A stretch of 64,000 nt of DNA. Origin: JANMDS01 sp031430575 (lineage in GTDB: Bacteria > Pseudomonadota > Gammaproteobacteria > Burkholderiales > Casimicrobiaceae). Position 1 is the first letter of the stretch; every line of letters begins with the position of its first letter. Positions 61,534 to 64,000 of this stretch are shown here, one piece after another. The translations under genes and the position numbers were made by a program. The notes under the pieces were generated by a model. That model had not been told where the DNA came from and made no database searches. It saw only the letters and a list, made by a program, of their open reading frames with translations. The stretch spans positions 124,001-188,000 of the forward strand of contig JANPBT010000037.1 in NCBI GenBank assembly GCA_031430575.1, in the 5' to 3' direction.

Positions 61534-63659
61534 TTGAGTCGGGCATTTCGGGCTGTACCCGGCACCGCGTGGCCACGATAGAGCGAGCTGTAATACACCC
61601 GGTCGCCGATATTTTCAAAATTAAGTCGCAGAGTATGGCTTGCGCTCAATTGATATTCAACCAGCCCATCCCATTTCAAATACCCAGGCGCGCGGTTGGT
61701 CGAAGTTTCTGCAGCAGCAGGCTTATTTTGGCTAATAGCAACGAAGCCCCCGCCTACGCGCCACTTTGGGGTGAGCTGATAAGTCGTCCAGAGATTGCCT
61801 TGGCGGGTTGGCGTGAGCCCGGGGTTTAAGCCTACCGTAGCTTGGCTCGTCGGGCTCGACCCCGCTTTATCGATTTCGGCACGAGTCAACACAAAACCAG
61901 CGAAGATTTCCCATTGTGGATTGATCCGCCCAGCGGCTTCTAGCTCGAATGCGTCGGCATGCCGTTTGCCAGAGAGCAAAAAGCCTGTACCGCCCGGTAC
62001 GGTTTCGGTATCGGTGCTGCGTTCGTTTAGTTTTTCTGATCGTGAGAGCGATGCCCGCAACGATAGGTCGCCATTGAGCCAATCCTTTTTTGCGCCAATT
62101 TCGACGTTGCGCGCGCTTTCAGCGGGCGTGTTCGCCGTTGTCGGGTCGTATTGATATAAATCGCCAGAGGTGTTGAACGAGGTGCTGTAGGTCAAGTAAT
62201 AATTCGATGACTCATTGGGTTGAAACATTGCGCCAGCGCGGTTGCTCAGTAGCGAATCTTTACGCAAAAGCGGCCCGCCCACCGCGCGCACGTAATCGCC
62301 TTCGAATCGATCAAATCGTAAGCCGCCTACGAGTTTAAAGTTCTCACTGATGCTCACTGTGTTTTGCATATATACGCCCATCGTTTGGGCTTGAAATTCA
62401 TTGGCAAATGTTTGCACGCGGGTATCCACCACGCCCACATGCGAGGGCTCACCGAACACCGTGTTAGGCTTCGCTGGGCTGAGGCTATACGCATCGCGCG
62501 ATGAATTTTCCTTGGCGATTTCGGCGCCGACTAAAAGCTCGTTTTTCAATCCAAACCAACTGCGTTTGGTAATGAAATCGGATTGAGCAAAGGTGTGATG
62601 CTCTGCGCCGGCGCGGGTTTGGTTGCCCCGGGTCACCACGGTTGCCGCGTTTAAGTTAGCGGTGGTCGTACCCATGGCGAAGCGAGCCGTTGTCGCCCAT
62701 AAATCCCGTTCAAAGCGACTGTCGCGCAGCGTGGTTTTGAGCGAATCGCCATTATCGAATCGATGGGTATATGCGGCGGTGAACACATCCGCGCTATCTC
62801 TTTGGTAGTCGGTGTCCACGCCGTACCATTTTTGATTTGAAGGCGCAGGCGCGGGCCGAGATGCGAGCCAGCCAAAGCCGTAATCAGGCTTGTCGTTGTA
62901 GTGCAGGTGATAGGCGCTGAAAAGAAATTCATCGCCCGTGCCGATACCAAAACGATAGTCGAGCGCGCCACCGCGGCGCTGGGTGTTCGCTTCGCCCGCG
63001 CGGCCATCGCCGTCGGTCAGCATCACGCTTGCGCGCAAGCCGGCATCGTCGCCGGCTCTTACACTGAAATCGCCAATCGCACGCACATAGCGATCGGTGC
63101 CCGCGGTGACGCTTAATTCATTTTTACCAAACGTGCTAGGCGCTTTGCTAACTTGGTTGACAATACCGCCCGTCGAGCCCCTCCCAAAGAGCATCGATGC
63201 CGAGCCGCGCAACACCTCGATGCGCTCAACGTTAAACGTATCCCGGTTGTATTGCGCAATATCGCGCATTCCGTCGGAGTAAATGTCGCCTGCGACCGTG
63301 AAGCCGCGCAAGCGGATGTTGTCTCCAATGCGCCCGCCTTCGCCTGCCTCAAAAGTAATGCCTGGCACGTTTTGCAGTGCGCCTTTCACGGTATCTTGGC
63401 CTTGATCGGTGATGAGTTTGTTGGTCACGATGGTCAACGACTGCGGAATATCTTTCGGTAGCGCGGGTGTTTTACCCACCGTGGTGAGCCCGGATTGGTA
63501 GCTTTTACCGGCTTCGTTTGCGCCCGTTACGGTCATTGGCTCAATGGTTTGTTTTTCTTCCGCTTTTGCTGCGGGAATAGTCTGTTGGGCCGATGCGAAA
63601 TTCGCAACGCCTAACGCGAGCGCACCGAGCGGGATGAGTAAGTTTGAGGGATAAGGCAT
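61515..63659 (-). CDS. TonB-dependent siderophore receptor
   Basis: A 714-aa outer-membrane receptor for ferric siderophores of the Fiu/PiuA type. ATG 63659 (M-P-Y-P-S-N) gives a signal peptide ending NFASAQQ. The plug has EPMTVTGANEAGK (TonB-box region), DIPQSLTIV and NIRLRGFTVAGDIYSDGMRD; the barrel ends in the typical Phe (LNWTMKF). A 21-base palindrome upstream may be the iron-responsive operator. No dispersed repeats occur in this or the following gene. Confidence 0.93.
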   Translation of the reverse strand: MPYPSNLLIPLGALALGVANFASAQQTIPAAKAEEKQTIEPMTVTGANEAGKSYQSGLTTVGKTPALPKDIPQSLTIVTNKLITDQGQDTVKGALQNVPGITFEAGEGGRIGDNIRLRGFTVAGDIYSDGMRDIAQYNRDTFNVERIEVLRGSASMLFGRGSTGGIVNQVSKAPSTFGKNELSVTAGTDRYVRAIGDFSVRAGDDAGLRASVMLTDGDGRAGEANTQRRGGALDYRFGIGTGDEFLFSAYHLHYNDKPDYGFGWLASRPAPAPSNQKWYGVDTDYQRDSADVFTAAYTHRFDNGDSLKTTLRDSRFERDLWATTARFAMGTTTANLNAATVVTRGNQTRAGAEHHTFAQSDFITKRSWFGLKNELLVGAEIAKENSSRDAYSLSPAKPNTVFGEPSHVGVVDTRVQTFANEFQAQTMGVYMQNTVSISENFKLVGGLRFDRFEGDYVRAVGGPLLRKDSLLSNRAGAMFQPNESSNYYLTYSTSFNTSGDLYQYDPTTANTPAESARNVEIGAKKDWLNGDLSLRASLSRSEKLNERSTDTETVPGGTGFLLSGKRHADAFELEAAGRINPQWEIFAGFVLTRAEIDKAGSSPTSQATVGLNPGLTPTRQGNLWTTYQLTPKWRVGGGFVAISQNKPAAAETSTNRAPGYLKWDGLVEYQLSASHTLRLNFENIGDRVYYSSLYRGHAVPGTARNARLNWTMKF

Positions 63660-63760
63660 CTTAGAAAGAGTTCCGAGGTTTGATATTGATGGTCGCGGTT
63701 TACGAAGCCGCTTCCGTTGCGCGGAACCTAGCGAGAGTAAACAAAAATGTAAGTGTATCG

Positions 63761-63781
63761 TAATGCGAATAATTCGCATTA
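63761..63781. promoter_or_regulatory. putative Fur box upstream of the TonB receptor
   Basis: TAATGCGAATAATTCGCATTA is a perfect 21-base palindrome (written here as TAATGCGAAT, centre A, ATTCGCATTA) about 100 bases before the receptor start. It matches the 7-1-7 Fur pattern at 10 of 14 positions by eye. The gene type makes iron control plausible. The surrounding gap 63660-64000 otherwise contains only a terminal repeat copy. Confidence 0.55.
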
Positions 63782-63980
63782 CGATTATTATCGGATTGAT
63801 TTGATGGCCGGTAAATGCGCGCCCGCGCCGCCCTGGGCAACCGGCGTTCCCAACGTGTTTGACACGACGAATCGCTCGTCACGCGATTCGAGACCGTGAA
63901 GTGCAAAAAAACTGCGCACGCAGCCTATGGTTTTGATCGGCAGCGCAACGCGGCGCCGTTAGCTCTGCTTATTTGAGAAA

Positions 63981-63994
63981 TACCTGCGGCGCAG
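63981..63994 (-). repeat. dispersed-repeat copy at the window end
   Basis: An exact core, but the sequence continues GTTAA instead of ATT, as in the aroB terminator arm. The window ends before one can tell whether a second arm follows. Confidence 0.85.
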
Positions 63995-64000
63995 GTTAAG

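Larger units (their letters stand above)
3269..63994. repeat. dispersed 19-bp repeat family (consensus AATCTGCGCCGCAGGTATT)
   Basis: Exact CTGCGCCGCAGGTA cores, + orientation, start at 3269, 4318, 5338, 5738, 7356, 8105, 11875, 16631, 19799, 23270, 27553, 29335, 31558, 33644, 35573, 36295, 40067, 47943, 55078, 58417, 59965. Opposite orientation cores start at 4724, 9911, 11904, 14769, 16348, 19782, 21383, 24559, 31590, 36107, 37944, 38854, 39866, 41108, 42253, 51876, 58857, 59928, 63981. One-mismatch copies: 6044, 6904, 14223, 20545, 25889, 26848, 28699, 32864, 38891, 41848, 51860, 56338. The inner CTGCG-C-CGCAG is palindromic around one base; the flanks AAT and GTATT give it direction. Coordinates were read by eye. 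Confidence 0.95.

Noticed and set aside
3269..63994. CRISPR array as explanation of the repeats
   Set aside because: Copies are scattered over 61 kb, lie inside genes in both orientations and have no regular spacers; no cas genes are present.

Overview
The window looks like chromosomal DNA of a betaproteobacterium, probably Burkholderiales-like. This rests on gene order: a cox operon with a tiny assembly gene, CtaG, CoxC, a divergent DUF2909 gene, SURF1 and heme A synthase; ponA divergent from pilMNOPQ followed by aroK-aroB and then gltB-gltD; and apaG, rpe, gph and trpE-G-D-C together. I cannot name a genus. I see no rRNA, tRNA, CRISPR array, prophage or insertion sequence.

Layout. Positions 1-3.1 kb hold an A+T-richer island: a small precursor peptide with an acidic Thr/Ser-rich tail, a secreted ChaN/Tiki-type protein and an ATP-grasp ligase, which I read as a graspetide-type RiPP locus. 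3.2-8.4 kb is a biotin operon (bioB, F, H, C, a GNAT gene, bioD). 8.5-16.1 kb is the aa3 cytochrome oxidase region. 16.1-20.6 kb has pth, a small monooxygenase, ychF and tsaD, with a mosaic locus between the last two that carries partial copies of both neighbours. 20.6-24.1 kb has rpsU, yqeY, zapA, a ZapB-like gene, greB and trmB. 24.2-29.5 kb is a dTDP-rhamnose operon plus an O-antigen-type ABC exporter. 29.6-34.9 kb is accessory: secreted protease, toxin-antitoxin pair, MOSC protein, cysteine dioxygenase-like protein, ApaG. 34.9-41.8 kb is rpe, gph and a trp cluster with a Trp-rich leader peptide. 41.8-51.9 kb is PBP1a, type IV pilus assembly pilMNOPQ and aroKB. 51.9-60 kb is an Ig-like lipoprotein and glutamate synthase. 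60-64 kb is a GlcG-like protein and an iron-siderophore module (PiuC and a TonB receptor).

The most striking signal is a dispersed 19-bp element, consensus AATCTGCGCCGCAGGTATT, with a 14-base core CTGCGCCGCAGGTA. By eye I count about 40 exact cores and about a dozen one-mismatch cores between 3.3 kb and the window end, on both strands and mostly inside genes. In genes it is read mainly as S-A-P-Q-V or I-P-A-A-Q-I. As inverted pairs it forms long hairpins, three of them in convergent gaps where they probably end transcription. It fuses a stop and start codon (rfbD/wzm), supplies part of the PilQ signal peptide, and encodes most of a CxxxC motif in an oxidase assembly protein. It is absent from the graspetide island. 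Its density, intragenic position and paired-terminator use resemble DNA uptake sequences of Neisseriaceae, but the sequence differs, and a REP-like or protein-binding element is not excluded.

The two systems most worth following are this repeat family, with the nearby mosaic ychF-tsaD locus as possible evidence of recombination with imported DNA, and the putative graspetide locus, whose ligase appears to need a -1 shift at a run of seven T to gain its N-terminus.
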